From NCBI GenBank assembly GCA_003218975.1, contig QHPD01000104.1, forward strand, positions 1 through 64,000: a stretch of DNA of 64,000 nucleotides. The letters run 5' to 3'. Below are positions 33,767 to 42,561 of the stretch, piece after piece. This DNA is from Verrucomicrobiota bacterium (lineage in GTDB: Bacteria > Verrucomicrobiota > Verrucomicrobiia > Chthoniobacterales > UBA10450). Every line of letters begins with the position of its first letter. Position 1 is the stretch's first letter. Below the pieces are notes generated by a model that was not told the DNA's origin, ran no database searches, and was given only the letters and a program-made list of their open reading frames with translations. A program made the position numbers and the translations under genes.

Positions 33767-34285
33767 TCATTCGCCCCCCTGCCATTGATCGAGTGGCGTC
33801 CAAACGGAACCGTTATCAGCCTTGCAACTGGTCAGGCTCTTTTTCTTGCAGACGTCTATCGCGTAAACCGGGTGGATCTCCCAGCTCGAAACTCGGGATG
33901 GCGCCTGGAAACCCGATGTCGGCGGGCTGCCGGAACATGGCCGATGAGCGGCATCGTACATCAGCTGGCCTGTGAATCGTAGCGGATGGTCGTTAGCGCT
34001 CAGAATGGTGTCAGCGTCCCACTTGTCAGGCCGGAAGTGCGGAGAGATTTCTACCGTAACGCTCTTGCACTCGGGCGTGTTCTCCCGGTCCGAGGAGGAG
34101 ATCACGACGAGGTGCATGTCAATCACGTCCTTTAGCCGCACCGTTTTTAGTGCCGCAGTTGCAGCTCTCCTTACCCTCCTTTCGGAGCTTCATCAGCCAC
34201 CTCGCTAAAGTTACAACGGTTCCTTCGCCGACCGTGGCACCTTCATTCCGCTCTGAGCTTGCTCGCTTGTCGATCCTAAAAAAAG
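33767..34285 (-). pseudogene. Unrecognised gene, frameshifted and 5'-truncated by repeat A
   Basis: One minus frame reads ATVGEGTVVTLARWLMKLRK, then EGKESCNCGTKNGAAK. After a single-base shift the protein goes on as DVIDMHLVVISSSDRENTPE, SVTVEISPHFRPDKWDADTI, FTGQLMYDAAHRPC and SSWEIHPVYAIDVCKK to the stop at 33767. The pieces are coherent and Cys-containing. The 5' end is cut where repeat A begins (34289). The family was not named. Confidence 0.65.
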
Positions 34286-34288
34286 CGC

Positions 34289-34455
34289 GTCATCTCAGCG
34301 AAGCCGATTGGAGTTGGGGCTGCGTCTCAGCCGTGGATTCTAACGGGAGAACAATCTTCGTTGCTTGACGCGCATCGCGGCGACCGAAAGCGTTTCGTTG
34401 TGCACGCGGAGGAAAAGCTGACTGCGTTTGTAGAACTGGAGGTGGCGATTCGCGT
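34289..34455 (+). repeat. Repeat A copy flanking the S74 gene (left)
   Basis: It reads LSEADWSWGCVSAVDSNGRT, IFVA; an extra T then gives a stop (GTTGCTTGACGCG), and the rest is out of frame. About 77 nt (CTCAGCGAAGCCGATTGG to ATCTTCGTTGCT) are identical to the copy at 35902, in the same orientation. Confidence 0.8.
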
Positions 34456-34618
34456 GTCCGAACCGATTCATATTGACATTGCGGGTTTGGGTCCCGAGAC
34501 TCTGCGCCATTAAGTAGTTCTGAATCCGGGATAGGACGTTTCTCCCCGGAGCTTCGTCCCGTCTTCAGACCTGTGGTAACCAAGGGTCAACCAGCGGGGA
34601 AAAGAAGAAAGTCCAAAT

Positions 34619-35893
34619 ATGCATCGTCAGATTCAGTTCAAAACTGCAATTTCGTCCGTCGGAGATTCCATTAAGCGCCCGCTTTTGCGGTGCGGTTTAT
34701 TTGTTATCGCGCTCGTTATCGCGCTCCTAGTCGCTTGCTTTGCGTTTTTGCCGATGGCGCAATCTAAACAATACATATTCCCGGACGTCGCTTGTGTCCA
34801 TTGCAACCAAGGGCCGGAGCAAAAATATGGTAGCATTTCCCTCGGCTTTCAGGCTCTCCAAAATTCCAGCCCCGCCACCGAATTCGACACCGCGGTCGGT
34901 CACGGAGCGATGGAATTCACTACTTCAGGCTCCCAAAACACGGCCACAGGCTATTTAGCGCTTCGTAACAACGTCACCGGCGCAGGCAATACCGCCACTG
35001 GGTTTAGAGCACTCGAGAACACGCAATCTCGCTACAACACGGGTACTGGCTGGAAGGCACTCCACAACAACGCAAGTGGCCATGAGAACACGGCCGACGG
35101 TGCTGATGCGCTCCTTAACAACCAAACCGGCAGCATCAACACGGCCAACGGTTCTGCCGCGCTCCATAACAACACCACCGGCAACTTCAACACGGCCACC
35201 GGTGCTCATGCGCTCGAGGCCAACACGACCGGCAATAAAAACATCGCACTGGGCATCACCGCCGGTCAGAATCTCACCACGGGCGATAACAATATCGATA
35301 TTGGCAACGGAGGTGTTGGGGCGGAGGCCAACACCATTCGTATTGGCGATGCAGCCCACACAAGAACCTTTATTGCCGGCATTAGTGGGGCAAACATTGG
35401 AAAGGGCGTAGTAGTTGAGGTAGATGCCAGCGGTCAGCTTGGCGCGCGAGCCTCCTCGCGGCGTTTCAAGCAGGAAATCAAGCCGATGGACAAAGCCAGC
35501 GAAGCAATCCTCGCACTCAAACCGGTCACGTTCCGCTACAAGAAGGAGCTTGACCCCGAGGGCACGCCGCAGTTCGGACTTGTGGCCGAGGAAGTAGAAA
35601 AGGTGAACCCTGATCTAGTGGCTCGCGATCGCGACGGGAAGCCCTATACGGTGCGCTATGAAGCAGTGAATGCGATGTTGCTCAACGAGTTCCTCAAAGA
35701 GCATAAAGCATTCATCGAGGAGCAGCGCAAAGTGCAGGAGCAAGAGGCGGCAATCACGCAACTAAAGCAGGACTTTCAATCCAGACTCGCCCACCAGCAG
35801 AAGCAGATTGAAGCTCTCACTATGGGGCTACAGAAGGTGAGCGAACAAAGCCGGATGAGCAAACCTGCAACGCAAGTGGCCGAGAACAATTAG
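34619..35893 (+). CDS. Surface protein with YadA-head-like repeats and S74 intramolecular chaperone domain
   Basis: 424 residues. An N-terminal membrane helix (GLFVIALVIALLVACFAFLP) is followed by about ten degenerate repeats of the NTATGxxAL ... N.TG type (SGSQNTATGYLALRNN, TGAGNTATGFRALENT). These are characteristic of trimeric adhesin heads. From about residue 279, SSRRFKQEIKPMDKASEAIL, KPVTFRYKKELDPEG and QFGLVAEEVEKVNPDLV mark a peptidase S74 chaperone domain, in which a Ser-Lys pair cuts after trimer assembly. A C-terminal coiled coil follows. Likely a self-processing trimeric surface fibre. It is bracketed by direct repeat A copies. Confidence 0.88.
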   Translation: MHRQIQFKTAISSVGDSIKRPLLRCGLFVIALVIALLVACFAFLPMAQSKQYIFPDVACVHCNQGPEQKYGSISLGFQALQNSSPATEFDTAVGHGAMEFTTSGSQNTATGYLALRNNVTGAGNTATGFRALENTQSRYNTGTGWKALHNNASGHENTADGADALLNNQTGSINTANGSAALHNNTTGNFNTATGAHALEANTTGNKNIALGITAGQNLTTGDNNIDIGNGGVGAEANTIRIGDAAHTRTFIAGISGANIGKGVVVEVDASGQLGARASSRRFKQEIKPMDKASEAILALKPVTFRYKKELDPEGTPQFGLVAEEVEKVNPDLVARDRDGKPYTVRYEAVNAMLLNEFLKEHKAFIEEQRKVQEQEAAITQLKQDFQSRLAHQQKQIEALTMGLQKVSEQSRMSKPATQVAENN

Positions 35894-35901
35894 TAAAGCC
35901 G

Positions 35902-36067
35902 CCGACAATCTCAGCGAAGCCGATTGGAGTTGGGGCTGCGTCTCAGCCGTGGATTCTAACGGGAGAACAATCTTCGTTGCTGACGCGCATCGCGGCGACG
36001 GAAAGTGCTTCGTTGTGCGAGCGGATGAAAAGCTAACCGCGTTTCTGGAACTTGAATCGCAACTAGC
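35902..36067 (+). repeat. Repeat A copy flanking the S74 gene (right)
   Basis: The frame is intact but without a start: ADNLSEADWSWGCVSAVDSN, GRTIFVADAHRGDGKCFVVR and ADEKLTAFLELESQ, ending in a stop near 36090. It begins 9 bp after the S74 gene stop. Confidence 0.8.
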
Positions 36068-36452
36068 GGCTAAAGGGATGGCTTTCTAGGAAAAGGCGTG
36101 TTTCGCGCCTGTAGCCGGATGTACGACTAAGGTCCGATATACGGCTGTCGGGAGCGGTGGTAAAAGTACTCTCGATTACGTCACCCGACGTTGCAACGCA
36201 TCTTCGGCAGGGATGAAGAAGTGGGGCCGGACCTACGCTAGGACCGCCGCTTTACGCGATCGCCAGATCCAACTGGAACCCCGAGTCAGCCGAAGTGAGG
36301 CCGCTAGCGCCTCGTGAGGGATGGTTCCTGGTTCCACGCGGAACTGGATTGCAGTTCATGCAGTTCAACAATTCAGCCTCAACAAAAAAATCACAACTTC
36401 ACAGGTAAGAAACCCGGCTAATCGCCAGCGAAAAGGAAAGAAAGGAACAACC
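36068..36452. other. Gene-free upstream region
   Basis: No gene was recognised. It should hold the promoter of the lectin-like gene. AAAGGAACAACC directly before ATG 36453 is its ribosome-binding site. Confidence 0.5.
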
Positions 36453-38726
36453 ATGAATTCACTGACTCAGTTCAAAAAGACACGAATTCTCATCGCACTG
36501 GCGCTCGTCGTCTTGGGATTGGGGTTGATAGTAATTGTGTCCATCCCATCGGGCCGCGCGCAGGATTTCGATCCGCGGTGCAGTGATCGCACTGCAAAGG
36601 GGGAGTTCAACTGCACAATCAACAAGCCCATCGTCAGCAGATCGGAGTATGTTTACCAGAACGTTGTATTCGCTCCTGGCGACACGGTCTATATCAACGG
36701 GGACGGATGCGTACAAACCGGCGGTTCGGGCCCGACTTGGAAGCGCTATGTGAACCCGAGCGGAGACAACAGCGACCATCTCTACCACGGCATGGTCCGC
36801 ATTCCGACCGCGAAGCTGGCCGGAACCGATGTGGGGAATTCCTTAACCAGAATCAAGAATGTCGTGGGACGGCTCCTGACCGTGACCGGCGAAGGTGTCC
36901 CCGCGTCAGCGCTCGTGCTGCATCTGGGATATGAAGACGACAACTACAACGACAACGGCTATGACCGCCATGACCCTGGCAGCGAAGACCAATGCAAGGG
37001 GGATCAGCGCAATGATGGTGGCCCAGCGCACGTTACCATCACGATTTGCCGGGGGGTGGCCTGTGCGCCGACCACGAGTCGCTTCGATTTCGATGTGCTC
37101 TCGAGTCGGGTAGACCCCAATGGCTTCCTGCTGAACCCGCACTGGTCATATCAGGACCGTCCCGGCAATCACGGCAAGATCCCCGCCACTTCGCTGTGCC
37201 ATGAGTTCAGCAAGCACGACGTGGGGCGGCCCTATCTGAGCCCTAACTTCCCAGACTGTACAGATCAAAGCGGCTTAGACAGCGTGGATACACCGGCCAG
37301 CGTTAGCGTCAATTTGGACGTGTGTAGGGCCGGCAAGGTTTTAAGCCTAGACGACCTCGTCTCGGTTGTAACTGGCGGCGTTGTTGGCGGCACTAACAGC
37401 TTTATTGGGCACGTCAACTATTTCCCGATTACCGTTCAGGGGAATGCCGGCAGAATTACCCACGAAAAATGGAAGGACGACGACTACGATTTCTCGCTTG
37501 TGAGCGACGGCGACTCAGAAGGGTCGCTTTATACAAATGACCGTCCAGACGCTCATCGCAAATTTTTACACGTTGAGTTTGATTCAGACGAGACCATTGA
37601 TCACTTCACCAATGACGAGTGGGCGAGTCTTAGGGGGAATATAGACGCTAACGCCAACGACTCGGCCGCGCAGCTTTTCGTCGGCCACACCATCATGACT
37701 GGAATGTTCGGCTTGGATGGGGAGCACGGGCTGAAATCGGAGCTACATCCCCTATATGCGATGGCGACCAGACGAGACATAGAAAGCGACCCGCGTGACG
37801 AGGCCTGGCTCATCTTCGTGCGCAATCTTGGCGACGAAGGATATTGCTCCAGCCAGATTTGGAATGGTGGCTTCGAGGATTACACCTTTCAACTTCCCTG
37901 GCGGCACGGGATGACATCTGTGGAAGTGAACTGGGACAAAACCAAATTTGAAGGCACTGATGGAACATCCGGGCCAATGGTTCGTGTGGTGTCTCCGTAT
38001 CGCCGAGCGGTGCCCCCTTCGGCAATCAGCACCGCCGAAACGGCGCGTCGCAGCACAACTGCACGTGGGCCCACTGCGGGTAGCTCAGATCTCACGTCTT
38101 CGGCAGGCGCCTTAGCTCCGGTCCTCCCCGGCGATGCTGGAGTTTATGTGACGTTCCATCTGGGACACGCCACGACCATCCCCGGGGGCGGAACAACCTG
38201 GGGGCCCCCAGCATCGATTCCGTTCTTGGATGGTGTTCTTCATCTGAAGTGGACGGGTCCGGCACTTGACTCTGGCCACACCACCGCAGGCAGCCCGCAA
38301 CCTCCGCGCGGGTTGGAGGCGACGGCCGCACTGGCGACGGAGCGAGCGGTTCCTTCCGCGGACGAAGACAACGTGGCAGAGCACAAGCTGGAGGCTGCTG
38401 TAGCGCGCCTTCCGCAACAGCAGCGTACACGGGTCCAAAAAGCTCGTGCCATCCTGAGTACGCCAGTCGCAGTCCATCCCCTGGCGCGGGGCTCCTTTCA
38501 AATACTCACCGCGCCACCGGTGACTGGAGCGAAGGCGATATCCGCTGGACAACACGCCCCGATTGCTGGCTCCGCGGGTTCGGCGACCCGGAAACTCGCG
38601 CGCGATGCGGCACAAATGCGTGCGCTTTGCGAGGCCACCAACAACGCGCCCGCGGGGCTGCCAGCGGAGGTCTGCGAGCCCAATGTGCGCGATCATCGCA
38701 CACCACCTGTTCGGGATCACCGGTAG
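36453..38726 (+). CDS. Large exported protein with PA-IL-like N-terminal region
   Basis: 757 residues from MNSLTQFKKTRILIALALVV (signal peptide ending GRAQ). The frame could be extended to 36321, but the Shine-Dalgarno AAAGGAA and the leader decide for 36453. Residues about 50-120 (FAPGDTVYINGDGCVQTGGS, TWKRYVNPSGDNSDHLYHGM) remind me of PA-IL/LecA-type galactose-binding sandwiches; this is not proven. The remainder (Asp/Gly-rich, HLGYEDDNYNDNGYDRHDPG) is unrecognised. The C-terminus is Ala/Pro rich. It may bind carbohydrate outside the cell. Followed 107 bp later by a metallopeptidase. Confidence 0.7.
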   Translation: MNSLTQFKKTRILIALALVVLGLGLIVIVSIPSGRAQDFDPRCSDRTAKGEFNCTINKPIVSRSEYVYQNVVFAPGDTVYINGDGCVQTGGSGPTWKRYVNPSGDNSDHLYHGMVRIPTAKLAGTDVGNSLTRIKNVVGRLLTVTGEGVPASALVLHLGYEDDNYNDNGYDRHDPGSEDQCKGDQRNDGGPAHVTITICRGVACAPTTSRFDFDVLSSRVDPNGFLLNPHWSYQDRPGNHGKIPATSLCHEFSKHDVGRPYLSPNFPDCTDQSGLDSVDTPASVSVNLDVCRAGKVLSLDDLVSVVTGGVVGGTNSFIGHVNYFPITVQGNAGRITHEKWKDDDYDFSLVSDGDSEGSLYTNDRPDAHRKFLHVEFDSDETIDHFTNDEWASLRGNIDANANDSAAQLFVGHTIMTGMFGLDGEHGLKSELHPLYAMATRRDIESDPRDEAWLIFVRNLGDEGYCSSQIWNGGFEDYTFQLPWRHGMTSVEVNWDKTKFEGTDGTSGPMVRVVSPYRRAVPPSAISTAETARRSTTARGPTAGSSDLTSSAGALAPVLPGDAGVYVTFHLGHATTIPGGGTTWGPPASIPFLDGVLHLKWTGPALDSGHTTAGSPQPPRGLEATAALATERAVPSADEDNVAEHKLEAAVARLPQQQRTRVQKARAILSTPVAVHPLARGSFQILTAPPVTGAKAISAGQHAPIAGSAGSATRKLARDAAQMRALCEATNNAPAGLPAEVCEPNVRDHRTPPVRDHR

Positions 38727-38833
38727 CATCTAACTTAAATGCCTCAACCCCTTTTCCCTTTGACGGGCTTTATCTGTAGATGCGAATCTGACACGAACAA
38801 TCACCGACAATTCAGCGTGAGGCAGCTTACGCA

Positions 38834-39862
38834 ATGAAACGCTTCGAGCGCATCACCTACGCGGTTTTTGGCGTCGACGTCATCACCTCGGTGCGCCCCA
38901 ATCTCGACGAGGAGAAAGTGTATCTCGCAGTGCGCGAAGCACTGTCGCTGTGGAGTACCGTCACTCCGCTCTCGTTCGGGGCACCCAGGGCCGGCGAAGA
39001 GCCCCTGCTCCGCATCCGCTTCGAGAGCGACGGTCAGCCGAGCCTCGGAGAGCTGGGAGCTACCAGCGGGTTTGTCTCGAGCACCCCAACAGGCCCCACC
39101 GGCGGGGCCGATATCACCATCGACTCCGACAACCTCCTCTTTCTTGATCGATACCTCGAATCCTTTCCGATCGCTGTTCACGGTGGACCGTTCGACCTGA
39201 TCGCAGTGATCGCCCACGAGATCGGTCACGGGCTGGGGCTAGAGCATCCGCCGATCGATCCAGTAACAGGGCAGGAGACCGAATCCGGCATGATGTCGCC
39301 GTCCAAGGGAACCGCTGTGATCCGCCAACTCTATCCCTACGACATCCGCGAGGTGCAGCGGCGACACGGGGCGATTCAACTGGGTGGCGCGGTGAACGCC
39401 AATCTGCCGGAGACCGGTCGCCTGATCGACGCCTCTTCCGGTGTTCACCTACAGACGGCAGGGTCTGGGTTGGTGGTATCCGGCCCAACGGAACCCACCT
39501 CGAGAGCCGTGTTCGATGTGTTGGTGCCGGCCAAGAACTCCTGGGCGAACGCGCTCCGCCTCCAGTTTACCACCGTGACCCAGAACGTGTTCGTTAATCG
39601 GCTCGATGTCTTCGACGGCATCTTCCCTCTACAGCAATTCGCCATCAGCGCCCGCAACTCCGGCGACGAGGGGCTAGCGGGCAAGTCGTGGGACCTCCTG
39701 CTCGGTTTTCTTTCTCGACCACGACTCGCCAACGACATGCTCGTGCGGACGGAGCTTTATTTCACCAAGAAGGATGGCCAGCCCCAATCCGATTTCGGCG
39801 TGCTGCAGCTCGCTGGGGTGACGGCTGAGACACTGCCGCCGGCTTTCGAGTTCCATGCGTAA
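38834..39862 (+). CDS. Matrixin-like zinc metallopeptidase without a leader
   Basis: 342 residues starting MKRFERITYAVFGVDVITSV. Residues 1-160 are a metzincin domain: AHEIGHGLGLEHPPID gives His128, Glu129, His132, His138, and the Met-turn is SGMMSP (about 153). VREALSLWSTVTPLSFG is typical of matrixins. The C-terminal 170 residues are a beta-rich unknown domain. No signal peptide or pro-peptide cysteine switch is visible, which is unusual for this secreted family. It may be co-expressed with the preceding large exported protein. Confidence 0.85.
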   Translation: MKRFERITYAVFGVDVITSVRPNLDEEKVYLAVREALSLWSTVTPLSFGAPRAGEEPLLRIRFESDGQPSLGELGATSGFVSSTPTGPTGGADITIDSDNLLFLDRYLESFPIAVHGGPFDLIAVIAHEIGHGLGLEHPPIDPVTGQETESGMMSPSKGTAVIRQLYPYDIREVQRRHGAIQLGGAVNANLPETGRLIDASSGVHLQTAGSGLVVSGPTEPTSRAVFDVLVPAKNSWANALRLQFTTVTQNVFVNRLDVFDGIFPLQQFAISARNSGDEGLAGKSWDLLLGFLSRPRLANDMLVRTELYFTKKDGQPQSDFGVLQLAGVTAETLPPAFEFHA

Positions 39863-40102
39863 AGCGCACCCCGTCACATTCGACTGGCTAGATCAAAGCC
39901 GCCATGATCTTTGCGGGGACGGACTTTGTAAACGTGTGCAGGAATCGTCGATGTCATCAGGGCCGCATCCACAATTTTTATCATCCGGCTCGCAAAAGCG
40001 ATTCTAGCGGGATCCTGGACGCGCCGTCAGGCCGAAATAAGGGCAACGTAAAGGCAATAGTATGCTCACGTGTAGCCCGAAAGATTCTCGCTTTCATAGG
40101 AG

Positions 40103-40176
40103 CGTGTCTGGAGGGATTCGAACCCACAACCTTCTGATCCGAAGTCAGATGCTCTATCCGGTTGAGCTACAGACAC
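40103..40176 (-). tRNA. tRNA-Arg (anticodon TCG)
   Basis: The reverse complement folds as a cloverleaf. Acceptor GTGTCTG pairs with CAGACAC. The D-arm is GCTC...GAGC. The anticodon stem TCTGA/TCAGA encloses CTTCGGA (anticodon TCG). The T-arm contains GGTTCGAATCC. CCA is not encoded. Confidence 0.95.
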
Positions 40177-40183
40177 GGCGTGA

Positions 40184-40230
40184 ATTTTCGATTTGGGAGG
40201 AGGGGACATCGCCCATCGCAAATCGAAAAT
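40184..40230. repeat. 12-bp inverted repeat between the two tRNA genes
   Basis: ATTTTCGATTTG (40184-40195) and CAAATCGAAAAT (40219-40230) are perfect complements separated by 23 nt. The hairpin would form in the tRNA-His to tRNA-Arg transcript and may guide processing. Confidence 0.65.
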
Positions 40231-40238
40231 CAATTTGG

Positions 40239-40311
40239 GGTGGCCGACGGGACTCGAACCCGCAACAACCAGAACCACAATCTGGGGCTCTACCATTGAG
40301 CTACGGCCACC
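40239..40311 (-). tRNA. tRNA-His (anticodon GTG)
   Basis: On the reverse complement the acceptor is GGTGGCC/GGCCACC, including the encoded G-1 opposite C73 that is typical of tRNA-His. The anticodon loop TTGTGGT lies in a CCAGA/TCTGG stem. The T-arm contains GGTTCGAGTCC. It lies upstream of tRNA-Arg on the same strand, probably in one transcript. Confidence 0.95.
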
Positions 40312-40463
40312 ATCGAAAATACCGAGCACCAAGTTTAAGATTTGCCGCTCGTTTTGCAAAGATAAAGGGCTGGCGTTTTCTGTTTGTTTCCTTCATTCTC
40401 GCTGCCGTGCACGGCTGGATTGCAACTGCCCACCAGTTGATTATCATCGCGCCTCGTTATCGA

Positions 40464-42506
40464 ATGAAGCGGGTCGGCTCGATTTTACTTGCCAGCATCT
40501 TGATTCTTCTGGCAGCCGATCAGGTTCGGGCGCAGCAAGACGATCCAAGCGAAATTTTTCTCAAAGCCTACATGACCGCCCAGCAGGGGGAAAAGCAGGA
40601 GCGTGAGAACCATTTTAAAACGGCTTTGGCGAAATATCGATTCGCTGGAAGTTTGATCGACGAATTGCGCAAATCGCATCCGGATTGGCAGCCAGCCATT
40701 GTGGAATATCGCGGCCGCAAAATTAGCGAAGGTATTTTGCGAATTCAGGACAAGCTTGCGACGCAAAATGAACTGGCGACCGCGCCGCAAAATCCAGGCC
40801 AACCGGATGAAGGAGTCAACGTCGTGACCAGTGACGCAGCGGTCAAAGAGGCGACTAAGAAGTTGCGCAGCAAAGTTGATCAACTGCAATCGGCACTCGA
40901 CAAATCGCGCGACGACCTGGAGACCGCGCGGAGAGAAAAGGAGCTTGTGGATGCTCGTCTGAAGGAAACCAATTCCAAGCTCGAGAAAGCGCAAAGCGAA
41001 ATGGAGAAATCGAAGAAATCGGAGCGCGACCTCCGCGATCAGCTCGTGCACACCCAGGACTCGCTGAAAACGCTCCAGGCATCGCGCGACAGCAGTGCGA
41101 AGGAACAGGAACAATTACGCAGAGAAGTCGCCCGTCTCAAAGATGCAGCCACCGCCGCTGAAGAGGCGCGTGTAACGGCGGAAAAACAACGAGACCAGGC
41201 CAGTACGAAGTTCGCCGATGCCAACCAGCAAATCGCTGCGCTGACACAGGAACGGGACGAAGCGCTGGCGCAGGTGAAAGGGGCAAAAGATGCTGAACAA
41301 CGACTCCAAACTTTGCTGGCCGAGAATACCGATTTGAAGCGGCGATTGGCAAATGCGGAAAAGGGTGTGCGCGAGCTGGCCGAGAAGAAACTGCCCAGCG
41401 CGCAGGAATTTGCTGAAACGAAACGGCAGTTAGCACAACTCCAGCAGCAAATTGCCGAGGCTCAGAAACAGAATCAATACTTCGAGGCCAGGATTACCGA
41501 GCTGCGAGGTCAGTTGGATGAAGCGAGTTCGCAGCTAAAGGTTGCGAAGGTGACTGGCGCGAGCAGCGAGGAGACTGAGCGGCTCGCCAAAGAAAACGAA
41601 CTCCTGCGAAACATCGTTGTGCGAGAACGTCAGGAAGAAGCGCGCCGCTACCAGGCGAAAAAGCTGGTGCTTGCCGAGTTGGATAAATTAAAGATTCAGT
41701 CGGACGCGTTGAACAAGCAAATCGAATTGCTCGCGCAGCCGATCACAAAATTAAGCAGCGAAGAGCTCGCACTGCTGCGTCAGCCTGTGGTCTCAACGTC
41801 GGAGAATTCGGGTGTGGTCAAGGCGAGTTTTATCTTTGCTAAAAAAATGCCAGCCGACTCCGTGAAGATCGCGGAACCGGAGGCAAAGGAAAGATTCTCT
41901 GGCGAAAACGGCACGACGGCGGGCGGTTCCGCCGAGTTCAAAGCAGACGTGCCAGATGATCTCCAGAGGGTCGCGCGCGCGGCGAAAGAGAGTCTCGATC
42001 AGGGCAAATATCCCGCTGCCGAAAAACAGTATCAGGAAATCCTCACCAAAAGTCCGAATAATCTTTATGCGCTCTGCAATCTCGGCGTGGTTTATTTTCA
42101 CATGGGCAAGCTTCGCGCTGCGGAGTTGGCCCTGAAAAAGGCGGTTACCGTCTCACCTAACGAGGAGTTTGCGCATACGACGCTCGGCATCGTCTATTAT
42201 CGGCAGTCCAAATTCGATGACGCACTGGCCGAGCTGACCCAAGCAGTCGAGATCAATCCCAACAGCGCCACCGCTCACAATTATCTTGGCATCACTGCGA
42301 GTCAAAAAGGGCGGCAGCAACAAGCAGAAAAAGAAATACTTCAGGCCATCGCCAACAACCCAGATTACGCCGACGCGCATTTTAATCTGGCGGTGATTTT
42401 CGTCACGACGCAACCCGCTTCAAAGGAGCTGGCCAGACAGCACTACGCCAGGGCGACCGCACTCGGCACTCAACCCGACCCGTCCCTCGAAAAATTATTG
42501 CAGTAA
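40464..42506 (+). CDS. Exported coiled-coil TPR protein
   Basis: 680 residues from MKRVGSILLASILILLAADQ (signal peptide, cleavage near RAQQD). The frame's upstream extension overlaps the tRNA genes and is rejected. A central long coiled coil runs from about residue 110 to 430 (LDKSRDDLETARREKELVDA, QLAQLQQQIAEAQKQNQYFE). The C-terminal 170 residues are TPR repeats (YPAAEKQYQEILTKSPNNLY, LGVVYFHMGKLRAAELALKK, FDDALAELTQAVEINPNSAT). Likely a periplasmic scaffold. The specific partner is unknown. Confidence 0.87.
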   Translation: MKRVGSILLASILILLAADQVRAQQDDPSEIFLKAYMTAQQGEKQERENHFKTALAKYRFAGSLIDELRKSHPDWQPAIVEYRGRKISEGILRIQDKLATQNELATAPQNPGQPDEGVNVVTSDAAVKEATKKLRSKVDQLQSALDKSRDDLETARREKELVDARLKETNSKLEKAQSEMEKSKKSERDLRDQLVHTQDSLKTLQASRDSSAKEQEQLRREVARLKDAATAAEEARVTAEKQRDQASTKFADANQQIAALTQERDEALAQVKGAKDAEQRLQTLLAENTDLKRRLANAEKGVRELAEKKLPSAQEFAETKRQLAQLQQQIAEAQKQNQYFEARITELRGQLDEASSQLKVAKVTGASSEETERLAKENELLRNIVVRERQEEARRYQAKKLVLAELDKLKIQSDALNKQIELLAQPITKLSSEELALLRQPVVSTSENSGVVKASFIFAKKMPADSVKIAEPEAKERFSGENGTTAGGSAEFKADVPDDLQRVARAAKESLDQGKYPAAEKQYQEILTKSPNNLYALCNLGVVYFHMGKLRAAELALKKAVTVSPNEEFAHTTLGIVYYRQSKFDDALAELTQAVEINPNSATAHNYLGITASQKGRQQQAEKEILQAIANNPDYADAHFNLAVIFVTTQPASKELARQHYARATALGTQPDPSLEKLLQ

Positions 42507-42561
42507 CTGAGCGCCTACATCGCCTCCTGCATCTGCTCGAAGAAAATTCGCCCCCGCCATA

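Noticed and set aside
34955-35359. 134-codon minus-strand frame opposite the S74 protein
   Set aside because: Its regular pattern comes from the complement of the NTATG-type repeats of the real gene on plus.
36321-36452. 44-codon extension of the large lectin-like protein
   Set aside because: It would place sequence before a clear signal peptide; the ribosome-binding site directly precedes ATG 36453.
38112-38729. 205-codon minus-strand frame
   Set aside because: It lies fully opposite the end of the large exported protein, which has a leader, ribosome site and continuous coding character.
40062-40463. N-terminal extension of the coiled-coil TPR protein
   Set aside because: The extension is translated from two tRNA genes; the signal peptide begins at 40464.
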